64,000 nucleotides of DNA from Adenophora triphylla var. japonica (lineage: Eukaryota > Streptophyta > Magnoliopsida > Asterales > Campanulaceae): the NCBI GenBank assembly GCA_022495995.1, contig JAFEMH010000988.1:340001-404000 (forward strand), given 5' to 3'. Positions within the stretch are counted from its first letter, which is position 1; the number at the start of each line of letters is the position of its first letter. The notes beneath the pieces are model-generated. The model saw nothing but the letters and a program-made list of their open reading frames with translations. It made no database searches and was not told the DNA's origin. Both the position numbers and the translations under genes were made by a program. Shown piece after piece: positions 30,734 to 42,775 of this stretch.

Positions 30734-32976
30734 TTAGCACGTTGATCGAGTGCGAGTGCCAAGCTGACTTTGATCTTCTTTTGTCGGTTCGTGCTTAGAA
30801 GCTGAACAAATTGAACCTTGGCTGATCCCACGGGGGGTTAGGCTTCGGCGCGATAAGGTTACCAAGATCGAGGTATTCCGGTGTCCCAAGGCAGAACTCT
30901 GTTGTCGGCGGGACTTTTCGGCTTTCTCCCCCCTGCGCTCTAAAGGCATGGCACAGGAGGAAGGAGGAGGCTGGTGGAGTAGAGTACGTAGTAGTCGAAC
31001 CTCCCGGATGGCTCTCCGTGTGTACCCACACTGGTGTCTCCAGCTTCGTATCTTTCTCTCAGCATCTGTTGAGAGGACTTCTTCTTCTGTTTTCTCGGAG
31101 GATTGCTCCAGACCGTGTCTTGGGACTCGTACTCCAGGCATGCGGAGTAGTGACAAACATCGTAGCGGATGTGGACTCTTGATGAGGACACATTTTGCCG
31201 GAAGAGGCGGAGGAGCGCTCTGCGGCAATCTTCTTGGGCACCCATTCAATGGAATTTACACCGTTGTTGTTCGGAAAGGGTTTCAGTGTATTGGGTCACG
31301 GGGCGCTCCAATTTTCCTTCCTCTATCAAGTTACTGAATTTCATATCGTAACCCCACGCGGTTGTCGGTGGTATGGCCGTGATGCGATGGAAGGCGCAAT
31401 ACTTGCTCTTGTCGGCGTTGACTACGGGATTCTTGGGTTTGTAATTTGCAACGGGTTTAAGGAGACCTTCCTTGATTAACCCTTCCGGCATCTTGCTCGG
31501 CATATCCAACTTGTCAAAGTGTACGGCGAGCTACCGAGTGGAATTGTTGCTTTGTGGGACCGGGTTTTGTTGCCCGATTGCTGTCCCCGATGGATGTAGT
31601 TGACGAGACGTATCTTTCCCTTTGCCGGGGCCGGTGCGGGATTGAATGCGGCTGGCGGCGATATACGTATGGCTATGCGGTAGCCAACTTCTCCTTGAGA
31701 TCCTTCTCGAGCGTGAGCCGGCATTGACCATGGCCGGAGATGCAGGAAGAAATGATGACTGATGAGAGTTCTAATGGACGGTCTTAAGCAGGACTTGAAG
31801 ATCCACATCTGTTCATCCTTGGAGAGTGGCTCCATGATTTCGGAGAGTTTCTAACTCCACCATTTGTAGAATTCTCCGACGCTTTCATCCGCTTTCCGCT
31901 CAGTGGTGATTAAGTCCTCATAACTTGTTTCCCACTCTAAGTTGGATCTATACCGTTCCAGGAAGATGTTACTGATCTGATCCCAGGTGTGGCGATCCGC
32001 GGGCTTGACCCTCAGAAACCATCATAACGCCGAACTTTTAAGCGTATCTTTGGAAGTGGTCGGCCATTTGCTGGAGGGTTGCTCCTTTCGCTCTCATGCC
32101 GAGAACGTAGGTATCGACATGCGTTTGAGGACATTCGGTTCCGTCGAATCGGTCCATCTCTGGCATTCTGAACTTGGCAGGGAGAGGCGTGACCATTCCC
32201 GGATCTGTGGACTTGAGCATTTCCTGCTTTGAGCTGCTCATGGTGGCTTTCAGGTATTTCATCTGTTCGACCATCCATGCTAAAGTGGGGTCCAGTGGCG
32301 GACTGTGAGGCTCGGCGCCGGGTGCTACCATGTGAGCGGTAGTGATTGGAGGTGGAAGGCTTGATATATGTGAATATATGGGGGCCTTTTCTGAACTGTA
32401 TCGGGGTTTGTCCTCGGTGTTTTGGGATTCGTGTATAGGCAATGGGATGAACCCAGGAGGGTATTGAAGGATATTGGCATCTGTCTGAGATGGTCCAGCG
32501 GTGCGCTAGTGGTATTCAGTGATGGGAGTAGCACTGGCCTGGCCATATGTGACAGGGTTGCCCTGAGAGGTGGCAACGTGAAGCCTAGGTCGGCTGTTTC
32601 CTTGGTTAGAAGGCACCCCGTAAGTTGGCGGGGGAGGAACTTGGTTGAAGGTTTGAGTAACTAGTTTCGGGGAATCGTCATCCTCGACCAGGACGAAAGT
32701 ACCATCTGACTGGGGGATAGCTGCTATACCTCGCTCATTCTGAAGCTGTACCACGAAATTCTGCTGATCTTCTTTCTGCCTCTTGTGAACCTCACAAGCC
32801 CGGATGGCTTCTTCCAAAGTCATATCTGTTACCGGTGGCGGGGGTCCGTCCCCGTCACGATTTCTCGATGAGCTAGACATGTCGGAAATTCTGGCCGAGG
32901 CGAGGGAACCGAAGAACTGTCTGACGCTGCCGTAACTGTGATTCTGGCGAGGCGCTGACCCGGAAATCTGAACCAC
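30734..32976 (-). pseudogene. gag of element B
   Basis: The start is probably ATG at 32880 (MSSSSRNRDGDGPPPPVTDM, then EEAIRACEVHKRQKEDQQ and IPQSDGTFVLVEDDDSP). The next frame (32442-32038) carries DPTLAWMVEQMKYLKA and PLPAKFRMPEMDRFDGTECP, and 31980-31480 carries a Retrotrans_gag-type core (WDQISNIFLERY, a LITTERKADESVGEFYKWW segment). A Cys/His-containing end KYCAFHRITAIPPTT with NLIEEGKLERPV follows at 31509-31246. The N-terminal 100 residues and the FRMPEM block align with the gag of element F at 63094-64000. The gag is spread over several frames with stops. Confidence 0.8.
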
Positions 32977-33817
32977 TTTCTGCTCGCTGCAGGGAACGAA
33001 AGGAAGGGTTTAGGCTTTGGAAAGGGTATTTGGCTCAAGGTTTCGGGCTTGTGCAATGTGCAGTTACCGATTAATGTTTACTTAAAACGTGTTTTCTCAG
33101 AGTCCTAATCGGTTGGAAAAGAGCGTGTCTTCTTTTTCGCAACTAACCCTAGAGCTCTAATCAGTGAATCTCGTCACTACGCTTATAAGCCCCTCGTTTC
33201 CATTTGTAGATCATCTTTCTCGGGACGGACTATCCCAAGCGAGGTCCTATAAGGCAAGCGAGTTCCACCGACAACAGAAAAAGTGAACTTAAGGCTAGCT
33301 AATCATGCAAACTTCCAACGTATGTGACGCACGGGCCACAGTCGAAGTCAACGTCCTCAAGTTAAGGCGGGAATCGTGCCAAAATTTCGGCATGACCTCT
33401 CCTGACTCGCTTGCGCGAGGGACCTTAGCTTTTGGCGTTGGCCAAGTTGTGGCTCGCACGGTGCATACGGTGAAGGTTTGGTGACACGGTGTCACATTGA
33501 ACCTTCGGGTATATTTTTCGGCAGAGCTCCGCGTCAAAGTCAAGGCTGAAAAGCTCAAGACTTCGGGTCGGGAACGACCTTCGGTCTCAACCTCTCGAGC
33601 TTGACTCGTGGCGGAACCCGGCGTAAAAAACATACACTTAGGCTTTATGACACGAACTAAGCCAAAAACCAACCGGGGTCTTGGACAAAGTGTGACACAA
33701 AGAGTGCATGGCTTACACGGGCTAGGATGGGCTGTTTGGGACGACCCCGTGCACCCTCGAAAGGTGTCTGGCAGACCAACCGAGGTGCAACTGATAAGGC
33801 CATCCCGGGTTACGGGT

Positions 33818-33898
33818 CGTAGTGTGCAGTGTACCGAGGCAGCAAGTGCACGTGAAGTGCAGTGTACCGAGGCAGCAAGTGCGAGTAGTGTGCGGTTA
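33818..33898 (-). repeat. 33-bp-type leader repeat of element B
   Basis: GTGCAGTGTACCGAGGCAGC occurs twice, followed by AAGTGC... and GTGTGCGG. It lies in the 5' leader between PBS and gag. The same motif in three copies is found at the matching position in element F (62012-62125). Confidence 0.75.
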
Positions 33899-34170
33899 CT
33901 AAAATTCTTTTTCTGAGTAAAACAGATATTTTTCAGAATGTGTCTTAAAGAATTTTGATGCGCAGTTCAAAAGATAGCATGAAAATCAAACATGAATGGG
34001 GATGCACAAACATGGTATGATTTTGAAAAGACGACAATGTAATGCCCTTGAAAAAAACCGTTTGAGGTTTAAAGTAACACACGCACACGAAAACGAGGAA
34101 GGGTAAACGAAAGTTTGACCCACGGAAGGCTTTTTTGAAAACAACGACAGTTTTGAAAAAAGTATCCTTG

Positions 34171-34188
34171 TCCCCAGCGGAGTCGCCA
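34171..34188 (-). other. PBS of element B
   Basis: Minus strand TGGCGACTCCGCTGGGGA lies two bases after the 5' LTR end (...GGTAATTTCA). The identical 18-mer follows the LTR of F. It is not the initiator-Met type. Ogre elements use tRNA-Arg, and this sequence is of that kind, but the tRNA assignment is from knowledge of the family, not checked here. Confidence 0.85.
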
Positions 34189-34190
34189 AC

Positions 34191-36189
34191 TGAAATTACC
34201 CGTGATTTCGCGCGGGCGCAAAACGCGGTTGTCTTTCGCGGAGGGTTGGTGTCTGAGACCTTGCTTTTCGGGAAGGGAGAGGAGTCGCCACGCGGTTTTT
34301 GTATATTGAGCCCAAACGTTGAAAAACGACTTTAGTGAAAAGGGTGTCGTTTTTATTGGTAGCAAAAACTTAGGAAAAGGCTTTGAAAACGGGGGTCATT
34401 TTTATTGGTAGCAAAAACGAGTAAAAAGCTATTTTGAGTACCAAAGATTGTTAGGTTCGGAGGTCATGTTACGTTTCGGGAAGAGTATTACGAGATCACC
34501 CGAAATGCCTCGTATGACGAGTCTTTCTACCTTTCTCGAAAACGTGTGCGTGTGTGTGTGTGTTTGAATTATGAAATGGGGGCTTGAATGACAAGCTTAA
34601 TCTTGGTTTGAATGTCAAACGTTGATTAGGTGACTTTGTTTGAAAAGACGAGCGTTTGAATGACAAACGTCGGTTTTGAAGTTTTAGGAAAAGTGGCGCG
34701 AATGCTGTTTTTAACTGTTGATCTTAAGTGTCAAACGTTAACTTTTAAGAAAAGAGCGTTTGAATGTCAAACGTCGGATTTTGAGTTTGAAGATGAGCGT
34801 TTGGAGGCCAAACGTCATGTCGCGCATTTTGAAAGAGAGTTCGAAGGTCGAACTCCGGTTTTGAACCGGGCATTACATTGTTAACGATTTTACGGGAAAA
34901 ACGTATTAAATGATATGCAATCAACGAATCGGGTTGCGACTCGGACTTTGAAAGGTAAATACTATCACGATCCAAATGGGTCGGACTTTGTAAATGACAG
35001 TATTTAAAGTGCGGTATCAACGGAATCAAACGATCCGGAATTGGAAAGTACGATCGACGAGCCAAAACGGCTCGGAGTTGTAAATGACAATCGACGAGCC
35101 AAACGACTCGGAATGGTAAATTTGCGTAAAAGTAAATGACGTTTGACGGATCAAACGGTCCGGAATTGTAAATGACATAAATTTAAATGACGATCAACGG
35201 ATCGATCGATCCGGAATTGTAAATGACAGAAATTTAAACGGAACGGGGCCGGAACGCCGTTTTAACCCGAGATCACTTCTCTACGGGAGTAGAAGAGGAT
35301 CTAGGGGCTAAAACATATCGGACCCCGTTATACGGAGGCGTCTACATTTCAACGATGTTCGTCTGAAACGGTTGTAGCGACTGGTGCGTAAACCGAGGCA
35401 GAACGAGAGATTAGAGAGAGGGAGTTGTGCCTATGGCTAGGGTCGACTCCTTTGGCTCGGGGGGTGTATACGGGATACAAAAAGTGTTTTGGAACGGTGT
35501 TTCAGAGTGGTGAGGGGCGTATTTGATCAAAATACGAAGGTTTCACGTGAATCGAGACAAAACGGGAGCTCGGGAAGGGGTGAAACTGGTTTGGACCGTG
35601 GCTTGGGGTGAAAATGGAGAGTAAATTTGTTGTTATAAATGGCTTTGACAGCCCTTCTATTTATAGGTGAAATTTCAGCATGAGTCCGGCCGGACTTAGC
35701 TTGAAATACATGGGGTTTTGTGAAACTTTGGAAATTGGAGGGACTTCTTTGGCAATTTCGAGAGTCTCCGCAAATGAGTTCTACGACTTGACTGCATACC
35801 AGGGGTATTTTAGTCTTTTCTCCTTGATTTTTGATTGAAAGGTGACTAGAGGGAGGTGGCATGCGTGCCAAGTGTCCCATGACTCACCAGCCTTGTGGGA
35901 GTTCGCGCCCGGGTCCCGGTTTTGCCTTTTTTAAATAACAGTCCGGAAAATGTCCGAAACGCCCCCGAAAAGTGCCGAAAAGTGCGTTTTTTAGGGAAAG
36001 CCGTACTTTTACGTGCGCCGACGTGTGTTAAGTACGCTTCAACGTTGGGATGCTCGGGGCAGTCCCGGGACGTTTCGTTGGCTCGGAAACGGGGAACTTA
36101 ACGGGTTCCGGTTAACCTGGAGCGGACCAGTTAACGGATTCCGGTTAACTTTCTAACGGATTTTGACGATCCGGATTTGGGTACTTACA
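34191..36189 (-). repeat. 5' LTR of element B
   Basis: A direct match to 11042-13034 along its whole length, with scattered point differences and small indels. It has the perfect palindrome AGTCCGGCCGGACT (35683-35696) upstream (minus strand) of the TATA ATTTATA at 35659-35665. The second palindrome of the other LTR is decayed here (near 35775). The hairpin is at 34509-34521. Confidence 0.92.
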
Positions 36190-38803
36190 ACCTCATTCCA
36201 CAAAGATTCTTCCAAAGAGCTCACATCCTTTTCATAACTTTGTGGTTCACTTTTTAACATGTAGGTTAGAAAATTCGGGCCATAAAATTTCCTTGTCCTA
36301 CATCATTTTTCATCATTTTCACATGATGAGTTTCATTTTTATATTGAATCGTGTATCCCTTTCAAAGAGTTTGTCTCCACTCTTGATATACACATCTACA
36401 CGGAAACATATTTTCAAAGAAATAACAATTTCTTTACTCCATTATAGTATTCTTGTGTATACCTTGAATCTTGGATTCATACATAAGAATTTCTTAAACA
36501 CTATTATTATGTGCATACCCAACAAATATGTCACTAATAGTTTTTGGTCCAATTGTACACACACTACACTTAGTTGTGTTTTATCGTCATCTCTTCATTA
36601 AGTTGATTCCAACTTTTTCGTTAAAGAGATAAGATTCAACATTTTGCTTTTTAGCAAGCAATATTAAAGGTAAAACTTACATTTTACCATCATCTAGTGA
36701 ATAACATTCACACCTCAAACATCAATATGACTTGATTATATTTCTTCAAGCACATATCACATTTTCTTTGAATTCCTTTTTAACGTAAGGAATATGATCT
36801 AACTAACAAGACTTATTCTCATTAGTGATCACTAATTCAACTCATCGGTTGATACAATTTCATTTCTTTCATTTAAGCATCATGAATATCATTCTTGATG
36901 ATATCACATTTGACATTAAAACCAAGTTTGACTTTCCAAATAAGCTTGACTTTTCAAACCAAGTTTGACCAACTTATCTTAGAGTTAAGCATTTCGATTT
37001 GCTTCAACTTCTTCTCCAAAGCTCTATTCTCTTTTTCAACACAAAGACGAATAGTAAAAACCTCAACTTTCATTTATATGTGAGGTAATTCTTGAAATCT
37101 TTTCAAGTGTGAAACAATTTCTCAATTATTGCCGTCACTTGAGAATTTCACTCAACACCATCCATTCGGTATGGTTTTCATGAAAGACCATTTTCAATTC
37201 TTTCATTTAACTTTTCATGGTTTATGAAGTCCACTATTTTAAAATCAAGAGCACGACTTATAATGAAGTTCATTTCAGCCGCATTCTCAGATTTATTATT
37301 TATGGTCCAAAGACTCTCATAATTATTTCACCATTTTCTAGGTACTATATACGTTATATAACGAATTCGACAATCCGTTAAGTATATAATTCCAAAAAAA
37401 ATCTCATGCTTCAACCGCACTCACGGATTAAACATCCGTCTTATTTTCACCCAACTTTATAGAATCTTCCTTAAGAAACCTCACAAGTTTAAGGGTGGTC
37501 AAGTAGAACATCTATTGTTGCCATCACTTAAAGTCGAGGCCAATAAAATTTTTTAACTTCTCATTATGTGAGCCGAAATACTTGGAACAACCACATCCCA
37601 TTGAAGATTTTTCTCCACACAAGGAGCCTTCCCCCAAAATATTGACTTTAATTTTTCAACAATTAAACACCAAATTGTAACTTTGTTGTTACAAAATAAA
37701 GCTCTCTAATATAATTAGAGAATTCACCCAAAAATAAATTGTAATTCATTAGGGGAATTATCACAATTTATTTCTTATAACAAACCATATTATAAATCTC
37801 TAAATTTCTTTAATGAAATTATAATTGGAGGTTAACTATTCCAAAATTTTAAAGGTCTCATCTTGAAGTACCTCTAAATTAGAGAAATTACCTTCTCATT
37901 CACCAAATACACAATTTCTTTTAGAAGTTATACTTCTAAATATTTTGTGTCATTTGTCATCAACAATAGGATTTATACTACTTCCTTTAAGAATTCATAT
38001 TATTTTTAATCTTTTGACATTAGTCACCCATTTCAATTAGAGTAAGTTTTGGGAGAAATCAGTTTCTCCATAAATTATAAAAAGTCCAATTTTTTTCAAC
38101 TTGCAAATATTTGACGAATATAAGAGCAGTTTAAAAAAACAGGACTTTTTATAACTTAGGAAGAAACTAGTTTCCCCCAAAATATTGTGTTTCAATTATA
38201 GGTTTTAACAACTTCTCCCAAGAAGCCCTATATTTTAGTCCTTGTGATATATGTCAATCTTCACAACAATAGAATTCAACAACTTCTTTCAAGAAGCTCT
38301 ATTGTTTTAATCTTTGTGACTTTTGTCACTATTGACAATAATAGGCTTTAACAACTTCTTTCGAGAAGCCCTATCATCTTTGTCAATACATCATATAAAC
38401 AATGCAACGTTAAAGACTACATCTTTATTCGTTCATCTTCTCAACTTAGTTCAAAAGAACTTTTCATTTATAAAATGCAACGTTAAAGACTAAATCTTTA
38501 CCCGTCCATCTTCTCAACTTAGTTCAATGAACTATTCAATTTTTCTCAACATGATTCTTGTGAATCATAAGAACGTTAAATACGATATCTTTAACCGTTC
38601 ATTGAACTAAATTTTAGTCCGATCCAACGGTTAAAGAAACGGAAAAATAATTTTTACCACAGATGGTCACTGAAAAAATGTGCTGGAATTTTCTTCCGTC
38701 TCATCCATCGTTTTCCAATTCTTTTACCTCTTTCTTTGATTACCGCTCCACCGGATTTCCAAATCTGTAATTCTTTCTCAAATAGTGAAATTAGTCTTAA
38801 GAT
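36190..38803 (-). pseudogene. Decayed copia A, 5' half of internal region
   Basis: Just after the B insertion, 36190-36310 corresponds on the minus strand to the part of copia E at 58160-58290 that encodes [20 protein letters not shown]. The insertion therefore hit copia pol between integrase and RT. The remaining 2.5 kb is AT-rich and full of stops; no intact gag or integrase frame is visible. A MITE has inserted at 38047-38182. Confidence 0.6.
38047..38182. mobile_element. MITE (136 bp), copy 1
   Basis: The ends TTTTGGGAGAAATCAGTTTC and, in inverted orientation, TTTTGGGGGAAACTAGTTTC continue as about 40-bp inverted repeats through ATAAATTATAAAAAGTCC. A second copy lies at 41556-41692. It is inserted in the decayed copia A. 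Confidence 0.8.
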
Positions 38804-39556
38804 TGTTAGACAAATCTAAACAATCGAGCACAAAAGAAAAAGAATTACAATAAAATTGAAATACAATATACAACATAAAAATTAACAAAGAAAAAAACCG
38901 TAAGTCGTCGTCTTGAATTTGCTTGAATCCGAGCCGTGTTAGACACTCTCCTTAAGACTAATTCACCCCCTCACTACGAGTGCTCGAGGTCTTCAATGAA
39001 CGTTAGTCTCCCAGGATAGAACAGATGAACCGGAATAACTTTGCACTTAAGTTTTTCGGCGAATTTCCCTATGCTTGGACAAAATCACCATAGATATTTC
39101 TCTAGGAGGTCAAAGGAAGAAGATAACAAATTGCAAGAGGGAGGGTGGAAAGATTGATGAAAAATCATTCTAGTTTCTTGTTGTGGGTAACTCTCCTCTA
39201 GCTCCACCAAAAGTCCTAGGATTTTATAGGAAGGTCCTTTCAATTTGTAACCCCAAGACTCTTGATATGTATCCAATTAATGAAGGTTCTTTCAATTTGT
39301 AACCCCAAGACTCTTGGTATGTATCCAATTAATCCCTTAATAATTTGGATTTATGGAACATCAATAGTTTGATGAAGTTTCAAAAGTTACACTTTCAACC
39401 CACCAACTTTGAGTTATCATATCTTTCTTATCCAATACCAAATTGGACATCTAGATATGACGTGAAACATGAACCCACAATAATCTTTGTCAAACGATAA
39501 ACGATTCATGTAAGGAAAATACACATTTCCTTCACATATAACGAATTTTTCCAACA
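38804..39556 (-). repeat. 5' LTR of copia A
   Basis: A direct 753-bp match to 8368-9120. The sequence after it, GGGGT, is the target duplication. Beyond that the Harbinger transposase frame resumes. Confidence 0.92.
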
Positions 39557-40395
39557 GGGGTCACAGCAGACGCAATCGATGAATACATAAAAATCGGAGA
39601 GTCTACTGTGGTTGAATGTGTAAAATGATTTTGTCGTGCTATTGTGGAGGTTTTCTCGGAGACATATTTAAGATCACCGACGGCTAATGATGTTGCAAGG
39701 CTACTTCAAACCGGTGAGAAACGTGGATTCCCGGGAATGTTAGACAGTCTTGATTGTATGCATTGGAAGTGGAAAAATTGTCCTACAGCGTGGGCGGGGC
39801 AATACAGGCCGTAGTGGTTCACCAACGATCATTCTTGAAGCTGTTGCTGATTATGAACTTTGGATATGGCATGCATATTTTGGTATGCCGGGATCAAATA
39901 ATGATATCAATGTCTTAGAGAGATCTCATCTTTTCTCTAATGTAACCAGAGGCATTTCTCCCCCTGCACATTATTTTATCCAAGGAAAAGAATACAATAC
40001 TGGGTATTATTTAGCAGACGACATATATCCCAAATGGTCCACTCTTGTGCAAACCATTCACGATCCACGTGGTAGAAAAAATAAACTTTTTGCACAAAAG
40101 CAAGAAGCATGTAGAAAAGATGTGGAACGTGCATTTGGAGTCCTCCAAAGTCGATTTGCAATTGTAGCAAATCCCGTTCGATATTTTTCTAGTAATGATT
40201 TGCATAACATAATGAAAGCATGCATTATAATGCATAATATGATAGTTGAGGATGAGCGAGATCCTAGCGCCGGGTTTATAGAGCCGCCAACTCCACAGGC
40301 ACAACCGCCAAATCAAGGATGCAAATGCTCATTATGAACTTCGGAATGCTTTGATTGAACATATTTGGGAAGAATATTCGAGATCGGAAAATTAG
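39557..40395 (+). pseudogene. Harbinger transposase, 3' part
   Basis: It resumes with VTADAIDEYIKIGESTVVEC. A TGA stop follows at 39626-39628, then FCRAIVEVFSETYLRSPTA and MLDSLDCMHWKWKNCPTAW with the first catalytic Asp. A frame change near 39790 continues as GSPTIILEAVADYELWIWHA, GSNNDINVLERS (second Asp) and RKDVERAFGVLQSRFAI (catalytic Glu), then ACIIMHNMIVEDERD. A last one-base shift at about 40316 displaces the end EHIWEEYSRSEN, TAG at 40393-40395. All DDE residues survive, but the copy is inactivated several times over. Confidence 0.88.
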
Positions 40396-40818
40396 TGAAT
40401 ATGATTAATTTGTAATTTTTATTTTAGCATTGCGTTATGTTTTTTATTTGCATTGTGGTGTATTATATTTCTAATTTTATTTAGTATTACTATGTAATTG
40501 TGACGTGTTATATTATTGTATTTTAGTATTTTTTTATTATGAATCGTTGTTTTTTATTTTTTAATTATATATTCAAAATTTCAATTTATTTAATTTTTAA
40601 ATATTTAAATAAAATATCAATTATAATTTTAATTATATACAAATATAAAAAAATTAAATGATTATGTGATTAAATTGAGAATATTCTAAGAGAATATTCT
40701 TTTTTGAGTAAGGATTTGAGTTTGATGGTTGGGAATGATTTTATCATGGGAGGCAAATTTGGTGGCAAATTTGGGGGTAGGAGGCAAATTTGCCGACCCA
40801 CGGTTGGGAATGCCCTTA

Positions 40819-41555
40819 AGTATGTCAAAAAAAAATTGAGTTTTGGGTTTTCTGGGAATTGAATTCTTAAGGGTACGAATGGGTTTTTGATTTGGGTTTA
40901 TTTTTATGAGGAATTCGGGTTACGTTGTAGTTGGGTGGTACTCTAGTAGGTTATGGAATTGATTTGTGTGTGTTCATTCAAGAATTGTGTGCGTGATTTT
41001 ATATTTTGGTAATTTTATTCTTGAATTGAAAGGGTAATTTGATTTTGGGTTTTCACATGTTGTTTTTGGGTTCCCAAGATTGTGGGATTTGGATGTGATG
41101 GTGGCGGGGGTGGTGGTGGTGGTGGCTGTGACAATGATGGTTGTAGCGGTGATGGTGAGGTAATGGTGGTAACAGTGATGAAGGTGGGGAAGATGGTTGG
41201 GAAGTTATAGGGAGTTTGAGAGAAATTCATTTTTACACCTATAACCCTTCATTCAGCATTTCACACGATGATATATCTTCACGTGAAATTCCAGTGCAAG
41301 TTTCATTGCATGAAAAACACAGAAACTCTCGTTAATTATGTCATGTGAATGGTACATAACATCGTTTTTGTTAGGTTTTTAAAAAAAGTTTCAAACTTGT
41401 ACCTGATTACAATCAAAACACAAACTTAACCAAACCTGCAACACAAACACATATACAGTATGTTGTAAAACTAAGATAACTAAAATACAATTTGAGCTAT
41501 TAGAAATTAATACCAAATGACTGTTTGAGGTACAACCGTTTGACCATTGAGAAAG
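40819..41555. other. Spacer, no gene seen
   Basis: Intergenic DNA to the right of the Harbinger element. A GGT/GGC-rich microsatellite is at about 41100-41135. The proline-rich frame antisense to it is low complexity and was not taken as a gene. Confidence 0.65.
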
Positions 41556-41692
41556 TTTTGGGAGAAGCTAGTTTCTCCATAAATTATAAAAAGTTCACTT
41601 TTTTTCTACTTGCAAGTAGTTAATGAATATTTAGGAACAATTTATAAAACAGGACTTTCTATAACTTAAGGAGAAACTAGTTTCCCCTAAAA
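41556..41692. mobile_element. MITE (137 bp), copy 2
   Basis: Same family as 38047-38182, with the same ends and a similar centre (CACTTTTTTTCTACTTGCAA region). The left and right arms form about 40-bp inverted repeats. No reading frame. Confidence 0.8.
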
Positions 41693-42129
41693 TCTTGTGT
41701 TGGCCATTTTGATGGAGTGAAGCACTTTTTCTATTGCAATTTGGGTGTCATGAATTTGATAATCAACTTTTACGTTTATAAATGTCATCGTCTACTAATA
41801 ATTTAATAAAAAATGTCATCTAAATTGATAACAATTGTAACATCAAAATATTATTTTAGTATCTAAAATATTAGCCAAAAACTTGTAAAAAACGCGTTTT
41901 TTGTGAGCTTAACAAAAAACGTGTAACAACGACCCAATCTCTCTCTCTCTACTCGCAATCTCTCTCTCTCACTAATCACTAAACGGTTTTAGTAAATGAG
42001 GCGGGTTCTGCTAGTCAGGGTTGTGATCGTACTAATTGCGTACGAAGACTGGGTGTCGACTCCGTCGTGCACGGTTGTTGCCGGAGCCAAATCCAAGGTC
42101 GAGACAGTGGAGGACGACGGGGGAGAGAG

Positions 42130-42249
42130 CACGAAGGAGGATTTGAAGGTGACTCACTTTCAATGACCTTGCTGCAAAACAAAAATCAACAAACAACAAT
42201 ACCAATAATGCAATAGATATCACTTTCAATTCGAAATTGCCATCTCCAA
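42130..42249 (-). pseudogene. Captured first-exon-like scrap encoding a signal peptide
   Basis: On the minus strand the frame reads LKVISIALLVLLFVDFCFAA then RSLK, and the following bases are GTGAGTCACC, a good splice donor. A hydrophobic stretch ending FCFAA with a following Arg-Ser is a textbook signal peptide. An ATG (MAIS) lies just upstream but in a frame one base off. The parental secreted-protein gene is not identified. A diverged partial repeat of nearby sequence is at 42250-42290. Confidence 0.5.
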
Positions 42250-42448
42250 AGGTTCAATGACATTGCTGCAAATCAAAAATCAACAATGACCCAGTAAGTC
42301 AATAGAGAGAGAAATGAGGGAGAAAGAGATCTAGAAAAGAATAGAGAGAGAAATGGGTGTCGACGGACACGGTTGTTTCCGATTTTGTACAGAGGAAACT
42401 CAATTTGGTAAATTGAAAAATGGTGTGCAAGGGGATGGTTAATTAAAT

Positions 42449-42775
42449 GCCAGTGTATGTGATTTGGAGTGCCAGTGTATGTGATTTGGAGTGCCAGTGC
42501 TTGTGTTTTTGAGAGCCAGCAAAAATAATTATAAGTGTTTTTGAGTGCCAGTGTATGCATTTTTGAGTGCCAGTGTATGTGTTTTCAAATGCCAGTCCAT
42601 GTATTTTTGAATGCCAGTGCTTGTGTTTTTGAGAGCCAACAAAAATGATTACCAGTTTTTTTGAGTGCCAGTGTATGTGTTTTTGAGTGCCAGTGTATGT
42701 GTATTTGAATGCCAGTCCATGTGTTTTTGAATGCCAGTGCTTGTGTTTTGAGAGCCAGTTCATGTATATAAAAGT
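42449..42775. repeat. 22-bp minisatellite (about 14 units)
   Basis: Units of the type GCCAGTGTATGTGTTTTTGAGT repeat head to tail. Two longer 32-bp variants (GCCAGCAAAAATAATTATAA... and GCCAACAAAAATGATTACCA...) recur about 120 bp apart, giving a higher-order period. The antisense repetitive frame (His/Trp/Thr-rich) is a by-product of the repeat. Confidence 0.9.

Larger units (their letters stand above)
11042..36189 (-). mobile_element. Ogre/Tat-like giant Ty3/gypsy element B
   Basis: Two LTRs of about 2.0 kb (11042-13034 and 34191-36189) start TGAAATTACCC and end GGGTACTTACA on the plus strand, with the 5-bp duplication ACCTC (11037-11041 and 36190-36194). On the minus strand the order is LTR, PBS TGGCGACTCCGCTGGGGA, 5' leader with tandem repeats, gag, protease, RT, RNase H, integrase, a long 3' region, polypurine tract and LTR. 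Without the solo LTR it is about 23.4 kb. The size, the non-Met PBS, the long region after integrase with antisense genes, and the tandem repeats are traits of the Tat/Ogre lineage. All coding regions have stops or frameshifts. Confidence 0.88.
8368..39556 (-). mobile_element. Ty1/copia element A, interrupted by the Ogre/Tat-like element
   Basis: Two 753-bp LTRs (8368-9120 and 38804-39556) begin TGTTAG and end CCAACA, and the 5-bp duplication GGGGT flanks the pair (8363-8367 and 39557-39561). Polypurine and pol remnants show minus orientation, with the 5' LTR on the right. Removing the element at 11042-36194 leaves about 6.0 kb, typical of copia. The internal coding region is decayed to short motifs, so it was probably a non-autonomous or old copy. 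By eye the two LTRs differ at about 20 sites. Confidence 0.9.
6077..40815 (+). mobile_element. PIF/Harbinger transposon interrupted by nested retrotransposons
   Basis: The left terminus GAGCATTCCCAA and the reverse complement of the right terminus GGGCATTCCCAA form the inverted ends. They are flanked by the 3-bp duplication TTA (6074-6076 and 40816-40818), as expected for this superfamily. It encodes the two diagnostic proteins divergently: a Myb/SANT-like DNA-binding ORF1 on the minus strand and a DDE transposase on the plus strand. Subtracting the copia insertion (8368-39556 plus one TSD) leaves about 3.5 kb. The transposase has stops and frameshifts, so the copy cannot move itself. Confidence 0.9.

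Noticed and set aside
41015..41230. Proline-rich minus-strand frame
   Set aside because: Antisense of a GGT/GGC microsatellite; low complexity only.
42443..42763. Minus-strand frame of 106 codons (His/Trp/Thr-rich repeats)
   Set aside because: It is created by a 22-bp minisatellite not divisible by three in several units and has no start context or homologue; a repeat artefact.
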